Shown: positions 1 through 7,246, counted from the first letter of the stretch. The stretch: 25,353 bases of DNA from an uncultured Gammaproteobacteria bacterium (GCA_905480065.1 CAJQOV010000154.1:1-25353); one strand, 5' to 3'. Program-made: numbers and translations. The notes: generated from the sequence alone by a model not told the origin.

Positions 1-102
1 CGCACGCAACAGCAGCGCAGCCTTGCGGGCAGCCACCTTGCCGCCACCGACCAGCAGGCAGGCGCGGCCTTGTACTTTCAGGAAGATGGGCAAGTAATCC
101 AT
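1..102 (-). CDS. cysG: Siroheme synthase CysG, N-terminal fragment (runs off window)
   Basis: Translating the minus strand from the ATG at 102 gives 34 residues that open with MDYLPIFLKVQGRACLLVGG, followed by GKVAARKAALLLRA. This is the characteristic start of the CysG/Met8 dehydrogenase-ferrochelatase module, including the GGG NAD-binding turn at about residues 19-21. The gene runs off the left edge, so the C-terminal uroporphyrinogen methyltransferase domain cannot be checked and a Met8-only protein is possible. CysG makes siroheme from uroporphyrinogen III. Siroheme is the precursor of the DsrAB cofactor, which fits the dsr operon in the same window. It starts 12 nt after the glutaredoxin stop and is probably co-transcribed with it. 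Confidence 0.85.
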   Translation of the reverse strand, partial: MDYLPIFLKVQGRACLLVGGGKVAARKAALLLRA

Positions 103-114
103 GTTTGATCCGTA

Positions 115-375
115 TTATTTGTTAGCCAGTAACGGCTTCAGACCGCCGGCAGAATCCAGTGCCGAGAGGTCATCATAGCCGCCGATGTGCCGGTCATCGA
201 TATAGATTTGCGGGACAGTCCGGCGTCCGGTCAGTCTCACCAGCTCCTGGAATCCGCCCGGCAGCTGGTCAATGAATATCTTGTCAATCCTGGTCACTCC
301 CCTGGCCTTGAGCAGCATCTCGGCACGCACACAGTAGGGACAGAAGGCGGTACAGTACATACGAATCTCAACCAT
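115..375 (-). CDS. grxC: Glutaredoxin 3 (GrxC family)
   Basis: This 86-residue protein is the normal size of a class I glutaredoxin. The dithiol active site CPYC lies at residues 12-15 after a first beta strand, with another Cys at 8. The cis-proline segment TVPQIYID and the glutathione-binding GGYDDL segment follow in the expected places. It should reduce protein disulfides or glutathione mixed disulfides in the cytosol. It sits between the putative dsrS (15 nt gap) and cysG (12 nt gap), so the three genes are probably one transcript. A role in handling protein persulfides or disulfides of the sulfur pathway is an inference from location only. Confidence 0.95.
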   Translation of the reverse strand: MVEIRMYCTAFCPYCVRAEMLLKARGVTRIDKIFIDQLPGGFQELVRLTGRRTVPQIYIDDRHIGGYDDLSALDSAGGLKPLLANK

Positions 376-390
376 GCTTGTTACCTGCAG

Positions 391-1509
391 TTACAGGTTC
401 CTCAAAACGCCAATCTGTTGCTGCACCGGTTCAATCAATGGCCGCAGCTTGGTGCGCATGACCGTACCGATCGCGTCCGTGCGCGAAAATACCGGGTCGA
501 GCGCGGGCTCGTCCAGCAGAGAGAGGAACAGCATGGCGCGGATATGATGCACAGACTCGGGAACTGCCTGCAACAACACGGCCAGCTCATTGACAGAATC
601 ATCATTGAGCAAGGCGTCAACTTGCTGCTCGATTGCTGCTATCGCGGTATAGCGCTTTCCCCCCAGTGGCAAGGTTGCGGAGTACGCCGCGACAGCGTGC
701 ATCAGTTCCACCATGACATCCTGGTTGGCCGGCTTCCTGAGCACCGCTGCAACACAGGCAAGGAAATTCTGACCGGCGGGGCTCAACAGGCGGCAGTACT
801 GCAATGCATACGGATTACCCGCTTCCAGCAATGCAGCAAGATCCTCGCGTGCGGCATTCCAGTACGGGTTCGCTGGCTGCCCGTCGGGCAGGCTATCCGG
901 CTGGGACTGCAGAAATCCGACAAAGTAGGCGTTCTTGTGGTGTCCTTTTTCCCACAGTCGCTGACGTTCTTCGGGACTGACGAGCTGCCCTTGCAATACC
1001 AGGCGCACTGACCGGATCTGGTCACGGGCCTCTTCCTCGAAAGGCAGGAATTCAATCAGAAATGCGGCCAGTTCCTGCCCCATGCGACCATCCACCACAG
1101 CCGGCTGGCGCAACATGCAGCGGGCATTCTCCGCCGTCTGGGAGGCCCACCATGCGCGCCGGGCCAGCTCATCGGTAATGCCGGTGGCATTCACCACCGC
1201 CACAACAGCCTCGGGCTCACCCAGCAGCAGCAGGGATTCCAGTATCCCGTCACGCGCCTGTCCCATGCGTGTCCAGCGCTTCAGGTAGACCGGGTACCCG
1301 CCCGGTGAACCGAGCACGTGGCTGGACAGGGTTTCACGCACCAGCCGTAAGTAGGACTCGTCGCGAGTGTTGGGATTCAGGCGGATTTTTGCCTCGCCCT
1401 TGTCCGACAGTGCATGGAGCACCATCTTCGACTCGTCAATACGCACCGCCCTGAGGTTGCCGGCGAGCAGCACATTGATGCGCAGTGCATCTTCCGCGGT
1501 TAATTCCAT
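391..1509 (-). CDS. dsrS: DsrS-like cytosolic protein
   Basis: From the ATG at 1509 this is a 372-residue soluble, mostly helical protein beginning MELTAEDALRINVLLAGNLR, with no membrane segment or signal peptide. The conserved-looking early stretch HVLGSPGGYPVYLKRWTRMG and the overall size agree with what I remember of DsrS, the last gene of the Allochromatium vinosum dsr operon. That protein has no known enzymatic activity and has been linked to dsr expression. An in-frame ATG at 1566 would add 19 residues but overlaps the upstream gene. Neither start has a clear ribosome binding site, and I chose 1509 because the homology I recall begins there. No conserved catalytic motif is visible. The name is from memory, without alignment. 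Confidence 0.65.
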   Translation of the reverse strand: MELTAEDALRINVLLAGNLRAVRIDESKMVLHALSDKGEAKIRLNPNTRDESYLRLVRETLSSHVLGSPGGYPVYLKRWTRMGQARDGILESLLLLGEPEAVVAVVNATGITDELARRAWWASQTAENARCMLRQPAVVDGRMGQELAAFLIEFLPFEEEARDQIRSVRLVLQGQLVSPEERQRLWEKGHHKNAYFVGFLQSQPDSLPDGQPANPYWNAAREDLAALLEAGNPYALQYCRLLSPAGQNFLACVAAVLRKPANQDVMVELMHAVAAYSATLPLGGKRYTAIAAIEQQVDALLNDDSVNELAVLLQAVPESVHHIRAMLFLSLLDEPALDPVFSRTDAIGTVMRTKLRPLIEPVQQQIGVLRNL

Positions 1510-1540
1510 GACGGCCCGGCAACAGCGGTACGAATCCGGA

Positions 1541-1975
1541 TCACATATCGAAACCGGCGAGGGCATACAACCGGCGTGCTTCTTCGGGGTTCTTCTCTAC
1601 GCCGTTGCCTTCCTGGTACATCAGCGCCAGCGTAGTCAGCGAACCGGCCAGCCCCTGGTCAGCGGCCTTGCGAAACCATTCCGCCGCCCTGGCGCTGTCT
1701 TGATCGACGCATTCGCCTTCCAGGTACATGAATCCCAAACCGTGTTGCGCAATCGCATAGCCCTGCTCGGCTGCGGCCTTCATCATCTTGAAGGCGAGCA
1801 ACTCGTTGCGGACCATACCCAGTCCGTTTTGACACATGATGGCAACCCGATGCTGCGCATCCGCATCGCCGGCATCCGCGAGCGGAAACAGCAGGCGCAT
1901 GGCCAGAGAGAAATTCTTGGCCTCGAATGCCGCCAAACCGCTGCTGTAATCCTGGTCGTTATAATCGTTTGCCAT
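1541..1975 (-). CDS. Sel1-repeat (TPR-like) protein
   Basis: This 144-residue protein is built from about three Sel1-like repeats. They are seen as the recurring pattern A-x-A-Q-x-x-x-G-x-x-Y-x-x-G, for example ADAQHRVAIMCQNGLG, AIAQHGLGFMYLEGE and AGSLTTLALMYQEGNGVEKN. Such alpha-solenoids act as protein-interaction scaffolds. No signal peptide is seen, so it is probably cytosolic. The ATG at 1975 is preceded by AAGGTGG at good spacing. It is the first gene of the leftward cluster Sel1-dsrS-grxC-cysG, with a 31 nt gap to the chosen dsrS start. Its binding partner cannot be deduced; a partner among the adjacent sulfur proteins is a guess. Confidence 0.88.
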   Translation of the reverse strand: MANDYNDQDYSSGLAAFEAKNFSLAMRLLFPLADAGDADAQHRVAIMCQNGLGMVRNELLAFKMMKAAAEQGYAIAQHGLGFMYLEGECVDQDSARAAEWFRKAADQGLAGSLTTLALMYQEGNGVEKNPEEARRLYALAGFDM

Positions 1976-2363
1976 GGGCCACCTTTTGCGCCAACGCGCG
2001 GGTAAGATTTGGTACCGAACTGAACAATGCCCGCTATCCTAATCACTCGGGTCCGCGGATCGAATACCTCTAAAGAGAGAATATTACGGAGATTCATATG
2101 GATACCGAACAAAATGCAGGCACTTCCCGCTCTCCCCATCGGGATATACGGAGGGTCATATACCCTGCTGTATACTCCTCGGCCTCAGCGTTTAGTCCAA
2201 TTGAAACAAAGAGCTAGCAACCGCGCATGGCGGCACGAATGACCGGCGGCAGGGATACCTACGGGTCAGCGCCGGCGTGTCGCATTGCTGCACGAGGATA
2301 ATCCCGGCAACACCTGACACTTTTACAACCTAAACAAAACCCAGACAGCAAGAGGTAGCAACG
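1976..2363. promoter_or_regulatory. Intergenic region with dyads between divergent genes
   Basis: This 388-base stretch separates the leftward Sel1/dsrS cluster from the rightward small gene at 2364. Both promoters must lie here, but I see no convincing -35/-10 pair. Two dyads are visible: CCCCATCGGGATA at 2134-2146, which resembles the boxes upstream of dsrA, and AGGGT-CATAT-ACCCT at 2152-2166. A short reading frame with a good Shine-Dalgarno sequence (2098-2217) overlaps both dyads and is listed separately. Confidence 0.4.
2098..2217 (+). CDS. Possible 39-residue small protein
   Basis: The ATG at 2098 follows GGAG with a 6 nt spacer, and the frame runs to a TAG at 2215-2217. The peptide begins MDTEQNAGTSRSPHRD, contains RRVIYPAVYSSAS and ends SPIETKS. 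It is basic in the middle and matches no family I know. It could be a small protein, a translated leader or chance. The only support is the ribosome binding site, and two dyads fall inside the frame, so the stretch may instead be regulatory DNA. Confidence 0.22.
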   Translation: MDTEQNAGTSRSPHRDIRRVIYPAVYSSASAFSPIETKS

Positions 2364-2558
2364 ATGAACCAGGAATACTACAAGGCAGTCACCAAGATGG
2401 AAGAGATGGGTATTGACCCGGAATACATTCAGGGCTGGCAGGGCGGCTACTTGCTGAACCCGGAGCGTGAAGAACAGCGTGTTACAGAAGCCTATTCAGC
2501 CGGCTATGAAGATGGCAAGGCCCGGAATACGGACAATTTTGCCGACTGGAAGAAATAG
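2364..2558 (+). CDS. Small hypothetical protein with GYEDGKA motif
   Basis: This is a 64-residue protein with a Shine-Dalgarno sequence (AGAGG) upstream of the ATG, followed 18 nt after the stop by a strong terminator, so it looks like a complete single-gene unit. It is rich in Glu, Tyr and Gly. Two similar segments are visible, GWQGGYLLNP in the middle and AYSAGYEDGKA near the end. The latter faintly recalls the RGYQAG segment of ribosome modulation factor, but the rest does not match, so I do not assign that function. No signal peptide or metal-binding cysteines are seen. Confidence 0.8.
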   Translation: MNQEYYKAVTKMEEMGIDPEYIQGWQGGYLLNPEREEQRVTEAYSAGYEDGKARNTDNFADWKK

Positions 2559-2576
2559 TCACTGACGGCACTGCGG

Positions 2577-2603
2577 AAAAAGGCGGGCCAGTCCCGCCTT
2601 TTT
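2577..2603. terminator. Bidirectional intrinsic terminator
   Basis: AAAAAGGCGGG, loop CCAGT, then CCCGCCTTTTT forms a perfect stem flanked by A and T runs, so it can terminate in both directions. It lies between the stop of the 2364 gene (+) and the stop of the 2604 gene (-), exactly where convergent transcription should end. Confidence 0.93.
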
Positions 2604-3161
2604 CTAGTCCGCGGCAGTCGTAAACAAATCCCGCAATGCCCTGCCCAGCGGCTTGAGCGCCTCCGGTACCTCGACATCCATCACCTGATCGGTGATCCAC
2701 TTGTTGTCCTTCTCACCCATTACCGCGCGCACCTGTTCACCAAAATAACGCTTCATCGCATATCCCGGCATATTGTCAGGCATGGGAAATTCCGCGTAAT
2801 CGGCGGTCCGCTCGTTGAGTAGACCGATCAGCGCGGTTTTATATTCTCCCTTGCCCTGTGCGTCGGTGCGATTTTCCTGCATCTGGCTGGCCAGGTGCTG
2901 CGCCAGCACGGTAATGAACTCCTGCCGCTCTTCATGTTCCAGCGCTTCCGCCTTCATACGATCGACAATGTGCAGCAGAAAGGCCAGGAACTCGGCCATG
3001 ACATCCAGACGTTGTGCATTGGTGTCAGTCTGGAAGCCCTCATTCTCGAGGTTGAGCGTACCCTGCTGGGCGATCCGCCACAGGATGAACGCTGCCGCAC
3101 TGCCAATTTCGGTCAGGCTGCGTTCACGCCCCTTGTTACTCCACTTGCTCTTGACTCTCAC
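2604..3161 (-). CDS. Hypothetical helical protein
   Basis: This 185-residue protein starts at a GTG preceded by GGGAG with a 6 nt spacer. The sequence is predicted by eye to be mostly helical and soluble, with heptad-like stretches around residues 50-95 (for example AEFLAFLLHIVDRMKAEALE). A Pro/Met/Tyr-rich turn, FPMPDNMPGYAMKRYFGE, follows near residues 125-142. I recognise no domain or catalytic motif. It is monocistronic between the 2577 terminator and the promoter region shared with the rightward 3280 gene. Confidence 0.82.
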   Translation of the reverse strand: MRVKSKWSNKGRERSLTEIGSAAAFILWRIAQQGTLNLENEGFQTDTNAQRLDVMAEFLAFLLHIVDRMKAEALEHEERQEFITVLAQHLASQMQENRTDAQGKGEYKTALIGLLNERTADYAEFPMPDNMPGYAMKRYFGEQVRAVMGEKDNKWITDQVMDVEVPEALKPLGRALRDLFTTAAD

Positions 3162-3279
3162 GCCACGCTCCCGCCGTCACCGGCAGCTGAATCAGCACAT
3201 TCTGGCTACCCCTGGTGGGCCATGCTAGCATAGAAAAATCAGTAATTTCAGTAACGCATAACCCGTGGGGAATACTGGC

Positions 3280-4377
3280 ATGGCACCCGTCACCAGGTTA
3301 TCTGCAGAGCACGGCGCGCTGCTCCCGACACTGGCAGCAGTACGCACCAACTGCCATATCTCGGATGCAAAATTTGCCACCGACTACACGCTTTGTGTGT
3401 ACCTCCTGAAGATGCGCGAATTTTATCGCTGGGAATATGGCCTGCCGTTCGGGGCCGCCTTGCCACACGACGAACTTACCGAATGGCTGACCGACCGCGA
3501 AGCACTGTGGGAACAACTGGAACACGAGCAGTTCCAGCCCGTTCCGGCCAATGGGCAGCTGTTCGACCCGTTCGATGCCACTGCCATCAATGCCGTACTC
3601 AATCCACTCGGCTATGTTTACAGCAGTGGCTATGGACACGGCATGAAACCGGTATTTTTTCTCGGCACCCTGAAAACCAGCAGGAAGGTAGACAATTACA
3701 CCTTGCTGGTCTCCGGCACCGAACTGGCAAGAGACCTGGCGGCACCGCCAGCGATGAGTATCCAGAACAGCATTTTTATCCGGCGCGAGTCACTACGGCG
3801 GATGTTGTGGGAACGCCTGGAAGAATGGCGCTGGAATCGCCCTGACAATGCCATGAAGTGCGCGCTGGAATGCTATCAATTCGAGCGCGACCCCGATGCG
3901 GCTCTGGAGGCCATGACCGACAATGAGCTGCACTGCACACTGCTGCACGAAGTCGGCGAGATACAGGCTGGCAGCCTGCTCGGTCCCGGCTGGGAAGAAC
4001 TGCTCGCCTCCCTGGGTCACAGCAAGGCCGAAATCATGCTGCGGGCAGTTCGCGACCACCTCGCTGACGCACTCGCCACCCTGCCGGCACTGCTCGAAAA
4101 CGCTAAACCGGCTTCACTGCATTTTTATTTTGCCAACTTGTCCAACATGCGCAAGGCACTGGCCCCGGGTTTGCTGGCCGCCTATGAAATCTGGAAAGTT
4201 ACCGGCTCCACCAGGGAGCTCGAACAGTTCACCCTGCGCTCGGCAGACCACTGGAGCCGGCTTGCCATGCAGATCCTGCAGCAATTTGACGGTACCGGAC
4301 CGGAGCACGCCGCAGACCTGGTTCACCTGATAGAGACACATGCCCTGCCACCCGGCGCTACCGGAACCGGCACATGA
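3280..4377 (+). CDS. Conserved hypothetical protein, possibly Sfum_1244-like
   Basis: From the ATG at 3280 this is a 365-residue soluble protein; a GTG five codons earlier at 3265 is an alternative. The N-terminal stretch CHISDAKFATDYTLCVYLL followed by KMREFYRWEYGLPFG, and then the ALWEQLE segment, match my memory of the uncharacterized family labelled Sfum_1244. I could not verify that. The C-terminal half is helical and resembles a ligand or protein-binding domain (TLLHEVGEIQAG, LHFYFANLSNMRKAL). No nucleotide-binding or metal motif stands out beyond scattered His and Cys. Its stop overlaps the start of the next oxygenase gene by 4 nt (ATGA), indicating translational coupling and a shared task. 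Confidence 0.82.
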   Translation: MAPVTRLSAEHGALLPTLAAVRTNCHISDAKFATDYTLCVYLLKMREFYRWEYGLPFGAALPHDELTEWLTDREALWEQLEHEQFQPVPANGQLFDPFDATAINAVLNPLGYVYSSGYGHGMKPVFFLGTLKTSRKVDNYTLLVSGTELARDLAAPPAMSIQNSIFIRRESLRRMLWERLEEWRWNRPDNAMKCALECYQFERDPDAALEAMTDNELHCTLLHEVGEIQAGSLLGPGWEELLASLGHSKAEIMLRAVRDHLADALATLPALLENAKPASLHFYFANLSNMRKALAPGLLAAYEIWKVTGSTRELEQFTLRSADHWSRLAMQILQQFDGTGPEHAADLVHLIETHALPPGATGTGT

Positions 4378-4985
4378 ATCCACAGTCCACCTTTCCGGCC
4401 ATCCCGCTACGCAGCATCCGCGAAGTCAAGCCACACACTTTCATTTTCGAGCAGCCGCGCGCCCTGGCACTGGATATCTGCGCCGAGATGATACGCCGCT
4501 TTGAAGAGCACGCCGATGAGCAGTACGCCGGACGCATCGGCCAGATCATGCAGCAGGACCAGAGCATCAAGCGCTCGACCGACCTGGTGGTCAGCGGCAA
4601 GCAACACTGGAAGGATATCGACAGTGAGTTGTTCCGCTCTCTGGGCCTGGCGATCCGGGAATTCCGCGAGTCCTACCCCTACTTCAAGGGACCATTCAAG
4701 GACAGTGGTTACGCAATCCAGCGTACCGGTCCCGGCGACTTCTACCACTGGCACATCGACGGTGGCAGTCACGAATTCAGCCAGCGCCAGCTGGTCGCGG
4801 TCTGGTATTTGAACGATGTTCCTGGCCCCGGCGGCACGACCGACTTTTCCTACCAGGGGATACAGATCCGCCCGGAGGCCGGCAAGTTGCTGCTGTTCCC
4901 GCCGTTCTGGACACATGAACACCGTGGCGCAACCTTGCAGCAAGGCGTCAAATACATTGCAACCACCTGGGTGGTGTTTGCCTGA
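4374..4985 (+). CDS. 2OG-Fe(II) oxygenase, prolyl-4-hydroxylase-like
   Basis: This 203-residue protein has a full double-stranded beta-helix iron site. The HxD pair is H127-I-D129 in FYHWHIDGG, the distal His lies in THEHRG (H181 or H183), and K193 in GVKYIATTW is placed to bind 2-oxoglutarate. The segments AVWYLNDVPGPGGTTDF and IRPEAGKLLLFPPFWTHEHR are typical of the P4Hc/2OG-FeII_Oxy_3 type. The family hydroxylates amino-acid side chains or small molecules; the substrate here is unknown. It is translationally coupled to the upstream hypothetical gene (4 nt overlap) and followed closely by a GNAT gene. Confidence 0.9.
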   Translation: MNPQSTFPAIPLRSIREVKPHTFIFEQPRALALDICAEMIRRFEEHADEQYAGRIGQIMQQDQSIKRSTDLVVSGKQHWKDIDSELFRSLGLAIREFRESYPYFKGPFKDSGYAIQRTGPGDFYHWHIDGGSHEFSQRQLVAVWYLNDVPGPGGTTDFSYQGIQIRPEAGKLLLFPPFWTHEHRGATLQQGVKYIATTWVVFA

Positions 4986-4995
4986 AGCGCGCGCC

Positions 4996-5448
4996 GTGCA
5001 GGTATTGGCGCCGACCACAGCGGAAGATTTCCGGCAGTATTACGAACTGCGCTGGAAGGTATTGCGTGCCCCCTGGGACCAGCCGCGTGGCAGCGAGCGC
5101 GATGCACTGGACGACACCAGCTCACACCTGATGCTGGTCGATGCCGGGCGCACGCTGCTGGGCGTGGGCCGTCTCCACTTCAACACGATTCGTGAAGCAC
5201 AGATCCGCTACATGGCCATCGACATCCCCTGTCAGCGCAAGGGCCTGGGCAGCATATTACTATCCGCGCTGGAAAACCGGGCATGCGAACTGGGTGCCGC
5301 GATGATTGTGCTGGACGCACGCGAATCAGCGCTGGGTTTCTACCACAAGCATGGCTACCTTGCGTGCGGCAGCGGCCACGTGCTGTTCAACCGCATCGCT
5401 CACCTGCAGATGCTGAAAGCGCTGGATAATCCCGCTCAGGGCAAATAG
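4996..5448 (+). CDS. GNAT-family N-acetyltransferase
   Basis: The 150-residue protein is read from a GTG at 4996, 10 nt after the oxygenase stop. Upstream in-frame codons lie inside the oxygenase gene and give low-complexity sequence, so an earlier start is unlikely. The acetyl-CoA binding motif A is clear: IDIPCQRKGLGSILLSALE, with Q80-R-K-G83-L-G85. It is followed by the typical C-terminal motif VLDARESALGFYHKHGY. It should acetylate an amine, possibly of a small molecule or a protein; the substrate is not deducible. It is the third gene of the 3280-5448 operon and overlaps the convergent 5436 gene by 13 nt. Confidence 0.9.
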   Translation: MQVLAPTTAEDFRQYYELRWKVLRAPWDQPRGSERDALDDTSSHLMLVDAGRTLLGVGRLHFNTIREAQIRYMAIDIPCQRKGLGSILLSALENRACELGAAMIVLDARESALGFYHKHGYLACGSGHVLFNRIAHLQMLKALDNPAQGK

Positions 5449-5786
5449 CCGGCGGCACGGGCCAGTGCCAGCATGCCCTCACGATCCGGGTAGTCCGCAC
5501 CCAGTTGCTCACGGTGCAGTTGCCAGTCAGCGAATTCGGCCGCTTCGTCCGGATCGGCGCCGTGACAACCCAGCACCGTAATCACGGCTGTACCCACTTT
5601 CCAGGGGCCGTCTCCGCGCAGCTCTCCCTCGACCAGCACAATGCCCTGCCCGGGCGCCATCTGGTCCCAGAAGGCGCGAAAATACATCAATCCTCGCGCA
5701 TGTGCGAAACGCTCCACCATGACATGCCGGGTGCCATCCCGGTAGCGGATCAGCAGGGGTGCGGTCAGGGTAAACAGATCAGCCAT
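5436..5786 (-). CDS. Hypothetical protein (116 aa)
   Basis: The N-terminal half looks like beta strands (LFTLTAPLLIRYRDGTRHVM, GIVLVEGELRGDGPWKVGTA). The C-terminal half is helical and acidic (DPDEAAEFADWQLHREQLG). One Cys (GCHGAD) is present and no signal peptide. I recognise no family. No good ribosome binding site precedes the ATG, but the gene lies 21 nt behind the 5808 gene on the same strand and is probably translated from the same transcript. Its tail overlaps the convergent GNAT gene by 13 nt. Confidence 0.75.
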   Translation of the reverse strand: MADLFTLTAPLLIRYRDGTRHVMVERFAHARGLMYFRAFWDQMAPGQGIVLVEGELRGDGPWKVGTAVITVLGCHGADPDEAAEFADWQLHREQLGADYPDREGMLALARAAGYLP

Positions 5787-5807
5787 GTGTAAATGACTGG
5801 CAGCGGA

Positions 5808-6137
5808 TCACATCTTGCCCAGCACCAGTTCGGTTTCCAGCATCTCGCCATTGGTGTCGATCCGGATCCCGGTCACACCCGGGGCACGGGCCAGGATATA
5901 GGCGCAGAGCAACATCAGCATCTTCTTGTTGTCGTGATGCATCGCGGTCAGCATCTTGTCCCCAACAATCTGGCAACGCTGTTCAATGGTTGGATGATCT
6001 ACCCAGTCGCGACTCATCTGCCAACCCTTGTCCATGTCCGCATCCATCTTGTCGAAGAAATCGGCTGCCTCACCGATCAGCATTTCCGGCACATTGACCG
6101 GATAGACCTGCTCCTGGATTACAACATTCAGAATCAT
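5808..6137 (-). CDS. Hypothetical protein (109 aa)
   Basis: The ATG at 6137 is preceded by AGGGCGG at suitable spacing. The protein combines a short beta N-terminus (MILNVVIQEQVYPVNVPEML) with helices rich in Met, Asp and His (DKMDADMDKGWQMSRDW, TAMHHDNKKMLMLLCAYI). The C-terminus has a VTGIRIDTNGEM strand-turn. The HHD and Met/Asp-rich segments could bind a metal, but this is only a composition-based suggestion. No known family is recognised. It is transcribed divergently from the 6222 hydroxylase, sharing an 84 nt promoter region, and is followed by the 5436 gene. Confidence 0.78.
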   Translation of the reverse strand: MILNVVIQEQVYPVNVPEMLIGEAADFFDKMDADMDKGWQMSRDWVDHPTIEQRCQIVGDKMLTAMHHDNKKMLMLLCAYILARAPGVTGIRIDTNGEMLETELVLGKM

Positions 6138-6174
6138 GATTACCGCCCTGATTTTGGTTACACTGCATACATAT

Positions 6175-6190
6175 CGGTATCATATTACCG
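6175..6190. promoter_or_regulatory. Dyad in divergent promoter
   Basis: CGGTA-TCATAT-TACCG is a perfect 5 bp inverted repeat with a 6 nt centre. It lies between the divergent 5808 (-) and 6222 (+) genes and is placed like an operator. A weak rightward promoter, TTGGTT-18-TATCAT, overlaps it. The regulator is unknown. Confidence 0.35.
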
Positions 6191-6221
6191 CAACATCCGT
6201 ATCCGAGGCAGGACTAATCCC

Positions 6222-6893
6222 ATGTTGACGCATATCGAACGCGTGCTGGATACACAGCAACTGCAAGCCGCCCTGGCACTGATTGCCAGTGGCCGGTTTG
6301 CGGACGGACGCCGGTCTGCGGGCATGGCCGCACAGCGCGTCAAGCGCAACGAGGAACTTGCCCTCGATACAGCCCGTTTCAGTGAGCTGAATAATCTCGT
6401 CATGGGCAGCCTGGTCCGGCACCCGGTCTATCGCAGCGCCGCCATGCCACTGAAAACTGCAGCACCGTATTATGCTCGTTATACGCCGGGCATGGCCTAT
6501 GGTAACCACGTCGATGATCCGATCATGGGACAGGACGAGCTTTATCGCTCTGACCTGTCGGTGACGATCTTTCTCAACGACGCGCAGGACTACGACGGCG
6601 GTGAACTGTGCATACAAACCCCCTTCGGCGAGCAGCAGGTCAAGCTGCCGGCCGGCGACGCAGTACTCTACCCATCCTCGAGCATTCACCGCGTTGCTGA
6701 AGTGACGCGTGGCGAGCGGCTCGTTGCAGTCAGCTGGATACAGAGCCTGGTACGCGCGCCGGAGCAACGCAACCTGTTGCATGAACTGAACCAGGCGCGC
6801 GAGGCGCTGTTGCAGAACAGGCCGGAGGCAGCGGAAACCGCACAGGTGAACCAGTCCTATATCAATCTCGTGCGCATGTGGTCAGAAATCTGA
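6222..6893 (+). CDS. PKHD-type 2OG-Fe(II) hydroxylase (PiuC/YbiX family)
   Basis: The ATG at 6222 follows GAGG. The longer in-frame extension upstream crosses the opposite gene and is not used. The 223 residues equal the usual PiuC/YbiX length of about 225. The iron site is H96-V-D98 in YGNHVDDPIMG, with distal H156 in PSSSIHRVAEVTRGERLVAV, and R166 is placed to bind 2-oxoglutarate. The C-terminal helical tail ending VRMWSEI is typical of this family. In other bacteria such proteins are often linked to iron uptake, but no siderophore receptor lies here. It is divergent from the 5808/5436 pair. Confidence 0.93.
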   Translation: MLTHIERVLDTQQLQAALALIASGRFADGRRSAGMAAQRVKRNEELALDTARFSELNNLVMGSLVRHPVYRSAAMPLKTAAPYYARYTPGMAYGNHVDDPIMGQDELYRSDLSVTIFLNDAQDYDGGELCIQTPFGEQQVKLPAGDAVLYPSSSIHRVAEVTRGERLVAVSWIQSLVRAPEQRNLLHELNQAREALLQNRPEAAETAQVNQSYINLVRMWSEI

Positions 6894-7246
6894 CATGCAT
6901 GCTCGCGCAAGGACGCAAAGAAAACGACGGCCACAGCGTACACAGAATACACACAACTACATGTATGCAGCAGGTAAAGTAACGCAACAGCTGCTGTACA
7001 GAGAACACAATGCTGGAAACACCCGCACTCAAGCCTGATCTGCGCAGACAGGCAAGAATGTAGCAGGGGCAATTGTCAGGCGCGATCACAACCAGTCGGA
7101 AATTTCATCCTGCCCTTACTATGACGAGTCTGCTTCTTGCGCTGGATTCCTGCGTGCGCGGGAATGACATAATACTCTGCGTCCCCTGTGCGCTGTGTGG
7201 CTGTTTTATTTCCTGGCGGCTTTGCGCCTTTGCGCGAAATGACTGT
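6894..7246. repeat. Gene-free stretch with extragenic inverted repeats
   Basis: This 353 nt stretch between convergent genes has no credible gene. TCGCGCAAGGACGCAAAG (6903-6920) is mirrored by CTTTGCGCCTTTGCGCGA (7220-7237). Just inside, a CCACAGCGTACACAGAA segment (about 6931-6947) pairs roughly with a CTGTGCGCTGTGTGG segment (about 7186-7200). A separate hairpin, ATTCC-TGCGTGCGCG-GGAAT (7146-7165), resembles a widespread bacterial extragenic hairpin. A related repeat occurs at 8325-8513. Confidence 0.6.

Noticed and set aside
187..1011. 274-codon plus-strand frame across grxC and dsrS
   Set aside because: It is antisense to a clear glutaredoxin gene and to the dsrS-like gene, and its translation has low-complexity Gln/His-rich sequence with no known domain.
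2027..2242. 71-codon plus-strand frame in the 1976-2363 gap
   Set aside because: No ribosome binding site and Arg/Pro-rich random-looking translation; a different frame at 2098 has better start signals.
5793..6221. N-terminal extension of the PKHD hydroxylase
   Set aside because: The extension is antisense to the 5808 gene and the family length and ribosome binding site fix the start at 6222.
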